NCBI GenBank assembly: GCA_023457495.1 | Contig: JAEWLQ010000113.1 | Location: 129,486 to 193,485, forward strand | Direction of reading: 5' to 3' | Length of the DNA stretch: 64,000 nt | DNA from: Pseudomonadota bacterium | GTDB lineage: Bacteria; Pseudomonadota; Gammaproteobacteria; Steroidobacterales; Steroidobacteraceae | Shown: positions 1 through 8,655 of the stretch, in pieces | Layout: every line of letters begins with the position of its first letter | Position numbering within the stretch: position 1 is the first letter of the stretch | Notes under the pieces: model-generated | Seen by the model: only the letters and a program-made list of their open reading frames with translations | What the model was told of the DNA's origin: nothing | The model's database searches: none | Translations under genes and position numbers: made by a program

Positions 1-137
1 AAGGCCATGCCCGCGGTCACGGCCGCGAGCCCATAGAAGCGGAAGCGCCGCTCCGCCCAGTAGCGGCGCTTCAGGCCGCGCGCGACGATGGCCTGGGTAT
101 CCTGCGCGGTGCGACGCGGCTTATTCGTACTGTTCAC
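1..137 (-). CDS. pstA: Phosphate ABC transporter permease PstA, N-terminal part (runs off the window)
   Basis: This is the first 45 codons of the second inner-membrane permease of the high-affinity phosphate importer. The chosen start is a GTG at 137 that overlaps the end of pstC by 17 bp, in another frame. It gives a basic cytoplasmic N-terminus, with W-A-E-R-R-F-R-F-Y-G-L leading into the first membrane segment, which is typical of PstA. The rest of the gene, and presumably pstB, lie left of base 1. The identification rests on position behind pstC and this short N-terminal pattern, so it is good but not certain. Confidence 0.7.
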   Translation of the reverse strand, partial: MNSTNKPRRTAQDTQAIVARGLKRRYWAERRFRFYGLAAVTAGMA

Positions 138-1509
138 GGTATTTCCGGACGATGTGCAGGGCCAGCACGTTGAGCGCCAGCGTCACGACGAACAACACGA
201 GTCCGAGCGCGAATGCCGCGAGCGTCTTCGGGCTGTCGAATTCCTGGTCGCCCACCAGCAGGGTCACGATCTGCACCGTGACGGTGGTCACCGCTTCGAG
301 CGGATTGGCGGTGAGATTGGCGGCGAGGCCCGCGGCCATGACGACGATCATCGTCTCGCCGATGGCGCGCGACACCGCGAGCAACACACCGCCGACGATG
401 CCGGGCAGCGCCGCGCGCATCACCACCTGCTTGATGGTCTCCGACCGGGTCGCGCCCAGCGCATAGGCGCCGTCGCGCAGGCTCCGCGGCACGGCGCTGA
501 TCATGTCGTCCGCGAGCGAGGACACGAACGGGATGATCATGATGCCCATGACGAGGCCGGCGGCGAGCGCGCTTTCCGATGCGACATCGAGGCCGAGGCC
601 CTCGCCCCAGCCGCGCAGCGCGGGACCGATGGTGAGCGCCGCGAAGAATCCGTACACGACCGTCGGCACCCCCGCGAGCACCTCGAGCAGCGGCTTCGCC
701 CAGGTGCGGAACTTCGGATGCGCGTATTCGGCAAGGTAGATAGCCGAATACAGGCCGATCGGCACCGCGATCAGCATCGCGATCAGCGAGATCAGCAGCG
801 TGCCGGCGAACAGCGGCACGGCGCCGAACGAGCCCGACGAACCGACCTGGTCCGCGCGGATGGCCATCTGCGGGCTCCAGGTGGTGCCGAACAGGAAGTC
901 GACCGGCGAGATGAGCGAGAAGAAGCGGAAGGCCTCGAAGGCCACCGAGGCCACGATGCCGATCGTCGTGAACACGGCGATGGTGGAGCAGCCGATCAGC
1001 AGCCACTCGATGACACGTTCGACGCCGTTGCGCGCGCGGACCTGCGGCGAGATGCGGGCGCGCACCACCAGCGCCGTGGCGATCGCCATGACCAGCACGA
1101 GCACCGTGAGCGCCATGCGGCTGATGTAGCGCAGCTCGATGTAGCGGCCGGCCGCCGAGCGCACCGGCTCGCTCACGCTGCGCGAAGGAACGTTCCCGGC
1201 GACGAGGTTGCGTACGTCGTTGAGCACCAGCGACAACTCGTTCGCCGGCAGCGAGCGCACGGCGTCGGGCATTTCGGTGGTGACGAGCCGCAGGATGATC
1301 GTGTCCTGGAACACCAGCCACAGTCCGATGACCGCGAGCGCGGGCAATGCGCACCACATGGCCGTCATCAGGCCGTAATGGCTGGGCAGTGAATGAAGGT
1401 GGCGGACGCCGCGGCTGCCGCCCACGAGGGCGAGAGACCGGGACTTGCCGATCCAGAAGGCGCCTACTGAAAGCAGGGCCAGCGCGATGAGTAGGGCCGC
1501 CGGAGTCAT
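121..1509 (-). CDS. pstC: Phosphate ABC transporter permease PstC, long form
   Basis: Inner-membrane permease of the PstSCAB phosphate importer. The C-terminal half (about residues 200-462) is the usual permease domain with several membrane segments and the EAA-type loop (GATRSETIKQVVMRAALPGI) that contacts the PstB ATPase. At 462 residues it is much longer than the roughly 320-residue E. coli protein. An N-terminal membrane segment plus a roughly 110-residue periplasmic region (residues 60-130) precede the core, as in the long PstC forms known mostly from alphaproteobacteria. It lies 110 bp behind the porin gene in the pstS-porin-pstC-pstA group and overlaps pstA, so the two are probably translated together. 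Confidence 0.92.
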   Translation of the reverse strand: MTPAALLIALALLSVGAFWIGKSRSLALVGGSRGVRHLHSLPSHYGLMTAMWCALPALAVIGLWLVFQDTIILRLVTTEMPDAVRSLPANELSLVLNDVRNLVAGNVPSRSVSEPVRSAAGRYIELRYISRMALTVLVLVMAIATALVVRARISPQVRARNGVERVIEWLLIGCSTIAVFTTIGIVASVAFEAFRFFSLISPVDFLFGTTWSPQMAIRADQVGSSGSFGAVPLFAGTLLISLIAMLIAVPIGLYSAIYLAEYAHPKFRTWAKPLLEVLAGVPTVVYGFFAALTIGPALRGWGEGLGLDVASESALAAGLVMGIMIIPFVSSLADDMISAVPRSLRDGAYALGATRSETIKQVVMRAALPGIVGGVLLAVSRAIGETMIVVMAAGLAANLTANPLEAVTTVTVQIVTLLVGDQEFDSPKTLAAFALGLVLFVVTLALNVLALHIVRKYREQYE

Positions 1510-1619
1510 GGTGTACCCATAGGTTTAACGCGGCTTTGTTACAGCTTCGTGAATCGGGGCTGGCAGGCCGCGGGAGGGAGCGGATTCCATGATCCGACCC
1601 CTCCCCGGGAGCTGCGCTG

Positions 1620-2975
1620 TCAGAACCGGAAGTTCAGATCCAGCTGCAGGCGCTTGTAGTCGCGGTCGGTGATGCCGGAGATGACCTGCGTATCCAGCGG
1701 CGCGGCCGTCGCCTGGTTGAACACGGTCACGCTCTGCGGAACGTCATTCGACAGCTCGTTCAGGAACAGCGTGGCGTTGATCGTCCAGTTGCGCGCCACG
1801 GTATATCCGCCGCGCAGCACGAACCCGTCCGCGTCGGTGTTGCCGTCGCCGAAGTCCGAATCGATGAGCTGGCCGAACAGCGCGTCCTTCTCGATCTTCT
1901 GCCACAACACGCCGAACTCCCAGGTCCCGGCAACGGAGCCGGCCGCGCCGTAGCTGATGCCGGCGGCGAGCGCGGTATCGAGCTTCTCGCCCGCCACCGG
2001 ATTCACCTCGGCCTCGAGGTTCTTCGCGTAGTCCGCGAAGAAACGCAGCGGACGGCCGCCGACGGTCGCCGTCAGGTCACCGAAGACCTGCGCGATGTCG
2101 AAGTCCGACAGCGAACAGGCCACGTTGGCGCCGAGCGAGCGGTTGCATACCGCGGCGCTGGTCGTCGTCGTGTTGCCGAACGAACTGCCGCCGAAGAACG
2201 GGTTGTAGCCCTGCACGCCGTCGACGTCGAAGTAGGTTCCCGCCACGGTCAGTCGCACCGAATCCGAAATCGGAATGCGGTAGCCGACCTGCGCGCCGAA
2301 CAGGATCGTGTCGACGTTCGTGCCCGTCGTCGGATTGCTGAACGACAGCGCGCGCTCGGCAAGCCAGTCGTAGAACGCGCCGGCGAAGAAGTTGCCCTTC
2401 GTGTAATTGACCGCGAGGCCTTCGGGGTTGATGTCACCGTCGAAGAACAGACTGCCACTGCGTTGCCATGGATAACGTTGTTTGCCCGCGTGCACGCGCC
2501 AGGCGGCGCTCGGCGCCCAGGTCACGTAGGCGAGGTCGAGCTCGAAGTCCTTGCGCGAGTTCTGGTCGGTCAACGTCTGGTTGGACGAACGCGGATCCGT
2601 TCCGCCGGTCGCGATGCCGATGACGCCGGTCAGCTTGTCGTTGACGCGGTAGGTCGCGTTGAGTCGGGCGCGAACACGGTCGCGGTTACGGTTGTGATCG
2701 ACGTATTCGACGTCGAAGGTTTCGTTGCGGTAACGCAGGTCACCCGCGAACGAGAGCCGCGACTTCTCCTGCGCGACGACGTCCGCCGTGCGGTCCGCGG
2801 TGGCCTGCGCCTCCTGCGTGGTCTTCTGCGATTGCGTCTGAGCCCTCTCGAGCTGCTCGATCTTCTCCGAGAGCGCGGCGAGGTCGGCGTTCTGCGCGAG
2901 GGCCGGCCGCGGGGCGAGACCGGCGGCGCCGGCCAGCGCGGTTGCAACGGCCAGGGTCAGTAGTTTGCGAGTCAT
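1620..2975 (-). CDS. Putative outer-membrane porin of the phosphate operon
   Basis: A 451-residue exported protein: signal peptide (MTRKLLTLAVATALAGAAGL, then an A-L-A cleavage region), a predicted coiled coil at about residues 30-65 (SEKIEQLERAQTQSQ), then an amphipathic beta-strand-rich region ending in the terminal aromatic pattern L-N-F-R-F of outer-membrane barrels. This matches the 'putative porin' family with an N-terminal coiled coil. It sits between pstS (29 bp upstream) and pstC, so it likely lets phosphate or phosphorylated solutes across the outer membrane, as OprP/OprO do in Pseudomonas; that specificity is inferred from position. I use the ATG at 2975, which has a GGAAG ribosome site; an upstream in-frame TTG at 2990 has none. 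Confidence 0.85.
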   Translation of the reverse strand: MTRKLLTLAVATALAGAAGLAPRPALAQNADLAALSEKIEQLERAQTQSQKTTQEAQATADRTADVVAQEKSRLSFAGDLRYRNETFDVEYVDHNRNRDRVRARLNATYRVNDKLTGVIGIATGGTDPRSSNQTLTDQNSRKDFELDLAYVTWAPSAAWRVHAGKQRYPWQRSGSLFFDGDINPEGLAVNYTKGNFFAGAFYDWLAERALSFSNPTTGTNVDTILFGAQVGYRIPISDSVRLTVAGTYFDVDGVQGYNPFFGGSSFGNTTTTSAAVCNRSLGANVACSLSDFDIAQVFGDLTATVGGRPLRFFADYAKNLEAEVNPVAGEKLDTALAAGISYGAAGSVAGTWEFGVLWQKIEKDALFGQLIDSDFGDGNTDADGFVLRGGYTVARNWTINATLFLNELSNDVPQSVTVFNQATAAPLDTQVISGITDRDYKRLQLDLNFRF

Positions 2976-3004
2976 GGGATTTTCTTCCAATTCTTATGAT
3001 TGAT

Positions 3005-4057
3005 TTACAGCTTGAGCGGCTTGAGCGCCTTGGCGTCGGCGCGGATCTTCGCGGCCTCGGGCTTCGAGGGCGGGATCAGTCCCTTGTCGGCCAGGTAGCC
3101 GTCCTCGCCGAGCGCCTTGTCGCTGGTGTATTCGGCGATGAACTCGTTGATGCCCGGAATCACGCCGACGTGCTGCTTCTTCACGTAGATGAACAGCGAA
3201 CGCGACGCGGGAAACCTGCTGTCCGCGATGGTTTCGAACGTGGGCGAGACGCCGTCGACCTTCGCGCCCTTGAGCTTGTCGAAGTTCTCCTCGAGGAAGC
3301 TGAAGCCGAAGATGCCGACGGCGTTCTTGTTGGCCACCAGCTTCTGCACGATGAGGTTGTCGTTTTCGCCGGCTTCCACGTAGCCGCCGTCCTCGCGCAC
3401 CGTGTCGCAGGCGCGCTTGAAGCGTGCCTCGTCTTGGCCGCGCAGATCGTTGAGCCACGCGAACGTCCGACAACCCGCCTGCATGTACAACTCGACGAAC
3501 GAGTCGCGCGTGCCGGATGTCGGCGGCGGCCCGAGCGCCTCGATCCTGACCGCCGGCAGGTTCTTGTTCACGTCCTTCCAGGTGACGTAGGGATTCGCTA
3601 TCAGGTTGTTCGGATTCGCCGGATCGGGGACGTTCTTCGCGAGCGCCAGGTAGACGTCGCGACGCGTGAGCGACAGATCGGCGCCCGCCTTGCTCTGGGC
3701 GATGACCAGGCCGTCATAACCGACCATGACCTCGACGACTTCCTTCACGCCGTTCTTCTGGCAGGTCGCAAGCTCGTTGGCGTTCATGCGCCGCGAGGCG
3801 TTGACGATGTCGGGGTACTGGGGACCTACCCCATTGCAGAACAGCTTGATTCCGCCGCCCGTGCCGGTGCTCTCCACCTTGGGCGTCTTGAACTGGCCGC
3901 CGCGGCCGAATTGTTCGGCGACCGTCGTGGTGAATGGATAGACCGTGGACGAGCCGACGATCGTGATGGAATCGCGCGCGGACTGGGCCTGCGCGCTGCC
4001 CGCCAGGGCGCCGATGACGGCGGCGGCGAGCGAAATTGCGAGAATTTTGCGAGTCAC
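3005..4057 (-). CDS. pstS: Periplasmic phosphate-binding protein PstS
   Basis: The substrate-binding protein that delivers phosphate to PstC/PstA. The start is a GTG at 4057 preceded by GGAGG at good spacing and followed at once by a signal peptide (MTRKILAISLAAAVIGALAG, cleavage after A-Q-A). The mature protein has the phosphate-contacting blocks G-S-S-T-V-Y-P-F, E-S-T-G-T-G-G-G-I and N-A-S-R-R-M. It is 350 residues. It is the first gene of the pst group, with the porin 29 bp behind it. A promoter under PhoB control is expected, but the 134-bp gap to dapE holds only a poor Pho-box match. Confidence 0.95.
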   Translation of the reverse strand: MTRKILAISLAAAVIGALAGSAQAQSARDSITIVGSSTVYPFTTTVAEQFGRGGQFKTPKVESTGTGGGIKLFCNGVGPQYPDIVNASRRMNANELATCQKNGVKEVVEVMVGYDGLVIAQSKAGADLSLTRRDVYLALAKNVPDPANPNNLIANPYVTWKDVNKNLPAVRIEALGPPPTSGTRDSFVELYMQAGCRTFAWLNDLRGQDEARFKRACDTVREDGGYVEAGENDNLIVQKLVANKNAVGIFGFSFLEENFDKLKGAKVDGVSPTFETIADSRFPASRSLFIYVKKQHVGVIPGINEFIAEYTSDKALGEDGYLADKGLIPPSKPEAAKIRADAKALKPLKL

Positions 4058-4191
4058 GTGTATTGCCTCCGGTTGTGACGGGCGGCAATTTATGACTGGC
4101 AGGTTTCGGGAATATTTCAGTGCAGCGGGTTTAACCAAACCGCAATAAAACTCCTTGCTGCAAGGGGCCGCGTTCCGTATAACGCGCACCG

Positions 4192-5319
4192 ATGTCAGCG
4201 ACCGTCGACCTCACCCTCGATCTCATTTCCCGCAATTCCGTGACCCCGGCCGACCAGGGCTGCCAGGACGTCATGACGCGCCGGCTCGCCGACGCGGGGT
4301 TCAAGATCGAGAACCTGCGCTACGGGAACGTGGACAATTTCTGGGCAACGCGCGGTAACGGCGGCCCGGTCCTGTGCTTCGCGGGACATACCGACGTCGT
4401 CCCGACGGGGCCGCTCGAGGAATGGAAGAGCGACCCCTTCAAGCCGACGGTGCGCGACGGCCAGCTCTTCGGCCGTGGGGCGGCCGACATGAAAAGCGCG
4501 CTGGCCGCGATGGTCACGGCCAGCGAAGAGTTCGTGAAGGCCCATCCCGACCACAAGGGCACCATCGCCTACCTGATCACCAGCGACGAGGAAGGTCCTT
4601 CCGTCGACGGCACCAAGAAGGTGGTCGAGACGCTGCGCGAGCGTGGTCAGAAGATCGACTGGTGCATCGTCGGCGAGCCGTCGAGCGAGAAGACGCTGGG
4701 CGACACGATCAAGATCGGCCGCCGGGGCTCGCTGTCAGGCCGCCTGACCGTGCACGGCGTGCAAGGCCATATCGCCTACCCGCAGCTCGCGGAGAATCCG
4801 GTGCATACCTTCGCTCCGGCGCTCGCCGAGCTGACCGCGCGCACCTGGGACAATGGCAACGAGCACTTCCAGCCCACGAGCTTCCAGATATCGAATTTCA
4901 ACGCCGGCACCGGCGCGCCCAACGTGATCCCGGGCGAGCTCAAGGCGCGGTTCAACCTGCGCTATTCGCCCGTGCAGTCCATCGACGGGCTGAAAGATGT
5001 CGTCGAAGGCATCCTCAAGAAACACGGCGTCCGCTACACGCTCGAGTGGTATGTGTCGGGCGAGCCGTTCTACACCGCCCCCGGCGCGCTCTCCGATGGC
5101 GTCACGCGCGCGATCAGGGCCGAGACCGGCCTCGAACCGAAGTTCTCGACCGGCGGTGGCACCTCGGACGGCCGCTTCATCGCCCCGCTGGGCGCGCAGG
5201 TAGTCGAACTCGGCGTCATCAACGCGACGATTCACAAGGTCAACGAAAGCGTAAGCGTCGCCGACATCGACCGGCTGCATCGCATCTATTTGAATGCCTT
5301 AAAGGAAATGCTCGCCTGA
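4192..5319 (+). CDS. dapE: Succinyl-diaminopimelate desuccinylase
   Basis: Hydrolyses N-succinyl-LL-diaminopimelate to succinate and LL-diaminopimelate in lysine and peptidoglycan synthesis; a cytoplasmic di-zinc peptidase-family (M20) enzyme. Length 375 is normal. Visible catalytic residues: H66 and D68 in A-G-H-T-D-V-V-P, the bridging D99 in G-R-G-A-A-D-M-K, E133/E134 in S-D-E-E-G-P, E162 in V-G-E-P-S-S, and a C-terminal H in I-H-K-V-N-E-S. The dimerisation domain includes the [10 protein letters not shown] block. It is transcribed away from pstS and stands alone, 92 bp ahead of the DUF47-pit pair. Confidence 0.96.
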   Translation: MSATVDLTLDLISRNSVTPADQGCQDVMTRRLADAGFKIENLRYGNVDNFWATRGNGGPVLCFAGHTDVVPTGPLEEWKSDPFKPTVRDGQLFGRGAADMKSALAAMVTASEEFVKAHPDHKGTIAYLITSDEEGPSVDGTKKVVETLRERGQKIDWCIVGEPSSEKTLGDTIKIGRRGSLSGRLTVHGVQGHIAYPQLAENPVHTFAPALAELTARTWDNGNEHFQPTSFQISNFNAGTGAPNVIPGELKARFNLRYSPVQSIDGLKDVVEGILKKHGVRYTLEWYVSGEPFYTAPGALSDGVTRAIRAETGLEPKFSTGGGTSDGRFIAPLGAQVVELGVINATIHKVNESVSVADIDRLHRIYLNALKEMLA

Positions 5320-5347
5320 GCCCCGGCATCCGGTGACCATGACGCAT

Positions 5348-5378
5348 TTGTGACAGCGCGACTCCGACCCACTAAACT
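5348..5378 (+). promoter_or_regulatory. Possible sigma70-type promoter of the DUF47-pit pair
   Basis: TTGTGA at 5348-5353 and TAAACT at 5373-5378, 19 bp apart, stand 34 bp ahead of the DUF47 start codon. The spacer is a little long and the hexamers are imperfect, so this is a suggestion only. Confidence 0.3.
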
Positions 5379-5411
5379 CCGCGTCGCAAATTAGGACCGC
5401 GGAAAAAACTA

Positions 5412-6053
5412 ATGAACTTCATCTCGCGCCTGATGCCCCGCGAGGGGCGATTCTTCAGTTTGTTCGATGGCCACGCGAAACTCGTGGTCGAAGGCGCGGT
5501 CGCCCTCGCCGACGTGCTCAAGCACTATGACAACCGTCAGGATCGCGAAGCCGGCATCAAGCTGATCGAAGACGCGGAACACGCGGCCGACCGCATCACG
5601 CACGATACGGTCCAGCTGCTGCATACGACGTTCGTCACCCCGTTCGACCGAGACGACATCCACCGGCTGATCTCGCGCATGGATGACGTGCTCGACCTCA
5701 TCCAGGACACCGGCGAATCGCTGGTGCTGTACGACATCCAGAAGGTCACGCCCGAGGCGACGCAGCTGGCCGAGCTGCTGTTGCGCTGCGCCGAGCGCGT
5801 TCAGTCGGCGGTCGGCCTCATGGCCTCGATGGCCGACGCGCCCGCCATTCTCAAGATCTGCCAGGAAATCGACCGGCTCGAGTCGGATGCCGACAAGGTG
5901 ATGCGCACCGCGATATCCGAGCTCTTCCGCCACGAAGCGGACGTGCGCCAGGTGATCAAGCTGAAGGCCGTCTATGAGGCGCTCGAGTCGGCCACCGACA
6001 AGTGCCAGGACGTGGCCAACGTCATCGAAAGCGTCGTGCTCGAAAACGCGTAA
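5412..6053 (+). CDS. DUF47-family (PhoU-like) regulator of the Pit transporter
   Basis: A 213-residue all-helical cytoplasmic protein of the DUF47/TIGR00153 family, which is structurally like PhoU. It shows the family start (M-N-F-I-S-R-L-M-P-R-E), acidic helix faces such as R-M-D-D-V-L-D and E-I-D-R-L-E-S-D-A-D-K, and a conserved C-terminal helix. DUF47 proteins are almost always coupled to a PiT-type transporter and are thought to control phosphate entry through it. Here pit follows after 20 bp, probably on the same transcript. It is distinct from the true PhoU at 9334-10059, so the window holds two PhoU-fold proteins serving two phosphate systems. Confidence 0.92.
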   Translation: MNFISRLMPREGRFFSLFDGHAKLVVEGAVALADVLKHYDNRQDREAGIKLIEDAEHAADRITHDTVQLLHTTFVTPFDRDDIHRLISRMDDVLDLIQDTGESLVLYDIQKVTPEATQLAELLLRCAERVQSAVGLMASMADAPAILKICQEIDRLESDADKVMRTAISELFRHEADVRQVIKLKAVYEALESATDKCQDVANVIESVVLENA

Positions 6054-6073
6054 GCGGATCGAGCCACCCGCGC

Positions 6074-7075
6074 ATGGATCTCGGAGCCTTCTCACTCACG
6101 CTGATTCTGCTGATCGCGCTCGCGCTCGCGTTCGACTTCATGAACGGGTTTCATGACGCCGCGAACTCGATCGCAACCGTGGTATCGACCGGCGTGCTCA
6201 AGCCCTGGCAGGCCGTACTCTGGGCCGCCTTCTTCAACGTCGTCGCGATTTTCTTCTTCCATCTCGCCGTCGCGGCCACTGTCGGCAAGGGCATCATCGA
6301 TCCGCATTACGTCGACAACCAGGTGATCTTCGGCGCGCTGGTCGGTGCGATCGCCTGGAATCTCATCACCTGGTATTACGGCATTCCGTCGAGTTCCTCT
6401 CACGCGCTCATCGGCGGCATGATCGGCGCCGCGCTCGCCAATGCCGGCGCCGCGCCGCTGCTGTGGCCCGGCATCCTGAAGACCGCGGCGTTCATCTTCG
6501 TCTCGCCGCTACTCGGCATGTTGCTCGGCTCGCTGCTCATGGTGCTGGTGTCGCGCATCTGCTTCCATCAGTCGCCGAAGCGCGTCGACAAGTGGTTCCG
6601 GCGGCTGCAGCTCCTCTCTTCAGCGGCGTATAGCCTTGGCCACGGCGGCAACGATGCGCAGAAGACGATGGGCATCATCTGGCTGCTGCTGATCGCCGGC
6701 GGAATCACCACGAAGGATCATCTGCCGGTCTGGGTGGTCGTCAGCTGCTTCCTCGCCATTGGCTTCGGCACGATGTTCGGCGGCTGGCGCATCGTGAAGA
6801 CCATGGGTCAGCGCATCACCAAGCTCAAGCCGGTCGGCGGGTTCGCGGCGGAGACCGGCGGCGCCATCACGCTGTACCTCGCCACCTTCGCCGGCATCCC
6901 GGTGTCGACCACTCACACCATCACCGGCGCCATCGTGGGCGTCGGCGCCGCACAGCGCACTTCCGCCGTGCGCTGGGGCGTGGCCGGAAATATCGTGATC
7001 GCGTGGATCGTGACGATCCCGGCGTCCGCCGGCATCGCGGCGCTGGCGTGGTGGGCAGGCGGCCTGTTCTTCTAG
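6074..7075 (+). CDS. pit: Inorganic phosphate transporter, PiT family
   Basis: A 333-residue inner-membrane, low-affinity phosphate permease with about ten hydrophobic segments. The two inverted family repeats each carry the hallmark: F-D-F-M-N-G-F-H-D-A-A-N-S near the N-terminus and a later G-H-G-G-N-D-A-Q-K-T-M-G-I. The P-S-S-S-H-A-L-I-G block and its partner P-V-S-T-T-H-T-I-T-G are also present. The ATG at 6074 is chosen because it begins directly at the first membrane segment; longer forms would add a charged, unconserved leader. Its stop codon overlaps that of the convergent dsbB gene by 4 bp. Confidence 0.95.
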   Translation: MDLGAFSLTLILLIALALAFDFMNGFHDAANSIATVVSTGVLKPWQAVLWAAFFNVVAIFFFHLAVAATVGKGIIDPHYVDNQVIFGALVGAIAWNLITWYYGIPSSSSHALIGGMIGAALANAGAAPLLWPGILKTAAFIFVSPLLGMLLGSLLMVLVSRICFHQSPKRVDKWFRRLQLLSSAAYSLGHGGNDAQKTMGIIWLLLIAGGITTKDHLPVWVVVSCFLAIGFGTMFGGWRIVKTMGQRITKLKPVGGFAAETGGAITLYLATFAGIPVSTTHTITGAIVGVGAAQRTSAVRWGVAGNIVIAWIVTIPASAGIAALAWWAGGLFF

Positions 7076-7578
7076 CGGGCGCGCGCGCGCGCCGGATACA
7101 CGATGTTGTTGACGATGCCGACGAGGCCGAACGCGACGGCCGCGATCAGCACCCATCCCGGCATCGATACACCCAGGAACGTCCAGTCGATCACGCCGCA
7201 CTCGCCGCCGCCGGTCATCACCCGGTGGATCACGTCGTACAGCGGAAACATCTGCAGCAGGGAATCTAGCGGCGCGCCGCAGGACGGCACCGTGCCGGGC
7301 GGCTGCGCCTGGATCCACACGTGGCGACCGGCGACCCAGCTCGCGGCGCCGGCGGCCACGACGATCAACGCTCCGTAGACGATGGAGCCGGTGCGTCCGG
7401 CGCGGTGCAGCCCCGCGACCAGGAACACGACGCCCAGGGCCACGATGCACACTCGCTGGAACATGCACAGCGGACAGGGCACGAAGCCCAGGACTTTCTC
7501 GGAGTAGATGGCGTAGGCAAACATGCCCGCGCAGGCAAAGGCGCAGGCGAGATTGATCATCTGGCGACGGTCGAACAT
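7072..7578 (-). CDS. dsbB: Disulfide bond formation protein DsbB
   Basis: Inner-membrane protein that re-oxidises DsbA and passes electrons to quinone. It is 168 residues with four membrane segments. The first redox pair is C35 and C38 in F-V-P-C-P-L-C-M-F-Q-R; the second is C100 (V-P-S-C-G-A-P) and C127 (G-E-C-G-V-I-D-W-T-F-L-G). The quinone-side R42 after C-P-L-C-M-F-Q is kept. Its 3' end is convergent with pit. No dsbA is in the window. Confidence 0.95.
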   Translation of the reverse strand: MFDRRQMINLACAFACAGMFAYAIYSEKVLGFVPCPLCMFQRVCIVALGVVFLVAGLHRAGRTGSIVYGALIVVAAGAASWVAGRHVWIQAQPPGTVPSCGAPLDSLLQMFPLYDVIHRVMTGGGECGVIDWTFLGVSMPGWVLIAAVAFGLVGIVNNIVYPARARAR

Positions 7579-7669
7579 GGCGCGCGACTATATCGCGAAC
7601 CCGGCCTCGTTCGCCTGCCGTGCGTCGGGGAGCCGCGGCCGCCGGGCGGCGTTTACGGATTGCCGCCGC

Positions 7670-8290
7670 CTATGACATTCCCAGTAGTTTGAGGACTTCC
7701 GCGCCCTTCTCCTGGACGAGTTTCGCCTTCGCGACCGCATTGACGGTGTCGCCCGAGGAATATTCGGAGCTCGCCTCGGCCCAGGTCGTCTTCATCATGT
7801 CGAGTCCCGACTTCGCGAGGTCGAAGGACCCCTGGCTCACGTTCTTCGGCAGTTTCCGTGACGCGCTCAGCGTGTCGACGCGACTCTGGATGGCCTGAAC
7901 CATCTTCGGCACATCCTGGGCCAGCGCGCTCCATTCGCCGCTCGCGGCGGCGGCCGCCGCTTCCGCCGCGGACTTGCGGGCCGCGACCTCGGTCTTGAGC
8001 GAGCTCACCGCGCTCATGAGTTGCGGTGCGCCGGCCAGCACGGCCTTGTAGTCGCCATTGGCGAGGTTCGCCTTCAGCGCCGCGTGTGTGGCTTCGACCC
8101 CCTGCAAGTCCGTCAGCGCATACCGGCTCGCGTCGTCGCGCACGCTCGCGATCGCCGCCTCGGCATCCGCCAGCGCCTTGGTCGCGGGCTCCTTCTGGCC
8201 CGCGCAGCCGACGAGGAGCATTGCCACCACGAGCCAGAGTGCGCTCGACAAAATCGCCGCTCGGGGCGAAACGGGAATGGACCTGAGCAT
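7670..8290 (-). CDS. Predicted helical lipoprotein of unknown function
   Basis: A 206-residue protein with a lipoprotein signal: a hydrophobic stretch ending in the lipobox L-V-G-C, mature cysteine near residue 29. The rest is alanine- and lysine-rich and predicted mostly helical, with a run of alanines around residues 112-120 (A-A-E-A-A-A-A-A-A). I do not recognise a named family. The start at 8290 has a GAGG ribosome site. It is followed, 90 bp on, by dsbB in the same direction; whether the two share a transcript is unclear. Confidence 0.75.
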   Translation of the reverse strand: MLRSIPVSPRAAILSSALWLVVAMLLVGCAGQKEPATKALADAEAAIASVRDDASRYALTDLQGVEATHAALKANLANGDYKAVLAGAPQLMSAVSSLKTEVAARKSAAEAAAAAASGEWSALAQDVPKMVQAIQSRVDTLSASRKLPKNVSQGSFDLAKSGLDMMKTTWAEASSEYSSGDTVNAVAKAKLVQEKGAEVLKLLGMS

Positions 8291-8329
8291 GGAAAATACC
8301 TCGCAGAAAATCAGGGGCCTCGCGGAAAA

Positions 8330-8536
8330 TCAGGGAATGAGCAGCTTCTGACCCGGCTTGATCTTGTTAGGGTCGTTCAGCACGTTGCGGTTGGCATCGA
8401 AGATCCGGTCGTACAGCATCTTGTCGCCGTAGAACTCCTCGGCGATCTTCGAGAGCGTGTCGCCGCTCTTGACCACGTAGTACTGCGCGTAAGGGTTGTC
8501 GCCCTCGGGGCCGCGGTTTTCGTTTGCCATGCGCAT
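8330..8536 (-). CDS. Small LysM-domain protein
   Basis: A 68-residue protein that is little more than one LysM domain (residues about 20-67): Y-Y-V-V-K-S-G-D-T-L-S-K-I-A, then the second helix and K-I-K-P-G-Q-K-L-L-I-P. LysM binds N-acetylglucosamine polymers such as peptidoglycan. There is no signal peptide, so it resembles the LysM half of BON-LysM (Kbp/YgaU-type) proteins that act in the cytoplasm or leave by another route. A second in-frame ATG at 8530 is equally possible; neither has a clear ribosome site. Confidence 0.8.
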   Translation of the reverse strand: MRMANENRGPEGDNPYAQYYVVKSGDTLSKIAEEFYGDKMLYDRIFDANRNVLNDPNKIKPGQKLLIP

Positions 8537-8655
8537 CGTTTAATCAATCGGCCCGTGAGGCGCTATTGGACCTGAGTCCCTCTCCCTAATCGCTGTCACG
8601 CCCGGACAGCGGGAGTAGATTGCGCAGCCCGACATTTCGACCAGGAGATGGCCAC

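Noticed and set aside
2942..4078. Long plus-strand open frame opposite pstS
   Set aside because: Arg/Leu/Val-rich translation without family features, fully antisense to a clear pstS. High GC commonly opens such frames; the same holds for 17569-19467 (+), 14692-16842 (+) and 60425-62554 (-).
4058..4191. Pho box for pstS
   Set aside because: On the minus strand CAGTCATAAATTGCCGCC has the first half-unit and the A/T linker, but the second unit is poor and the third falls off the 11-bp step. Not strong enough to annotate.
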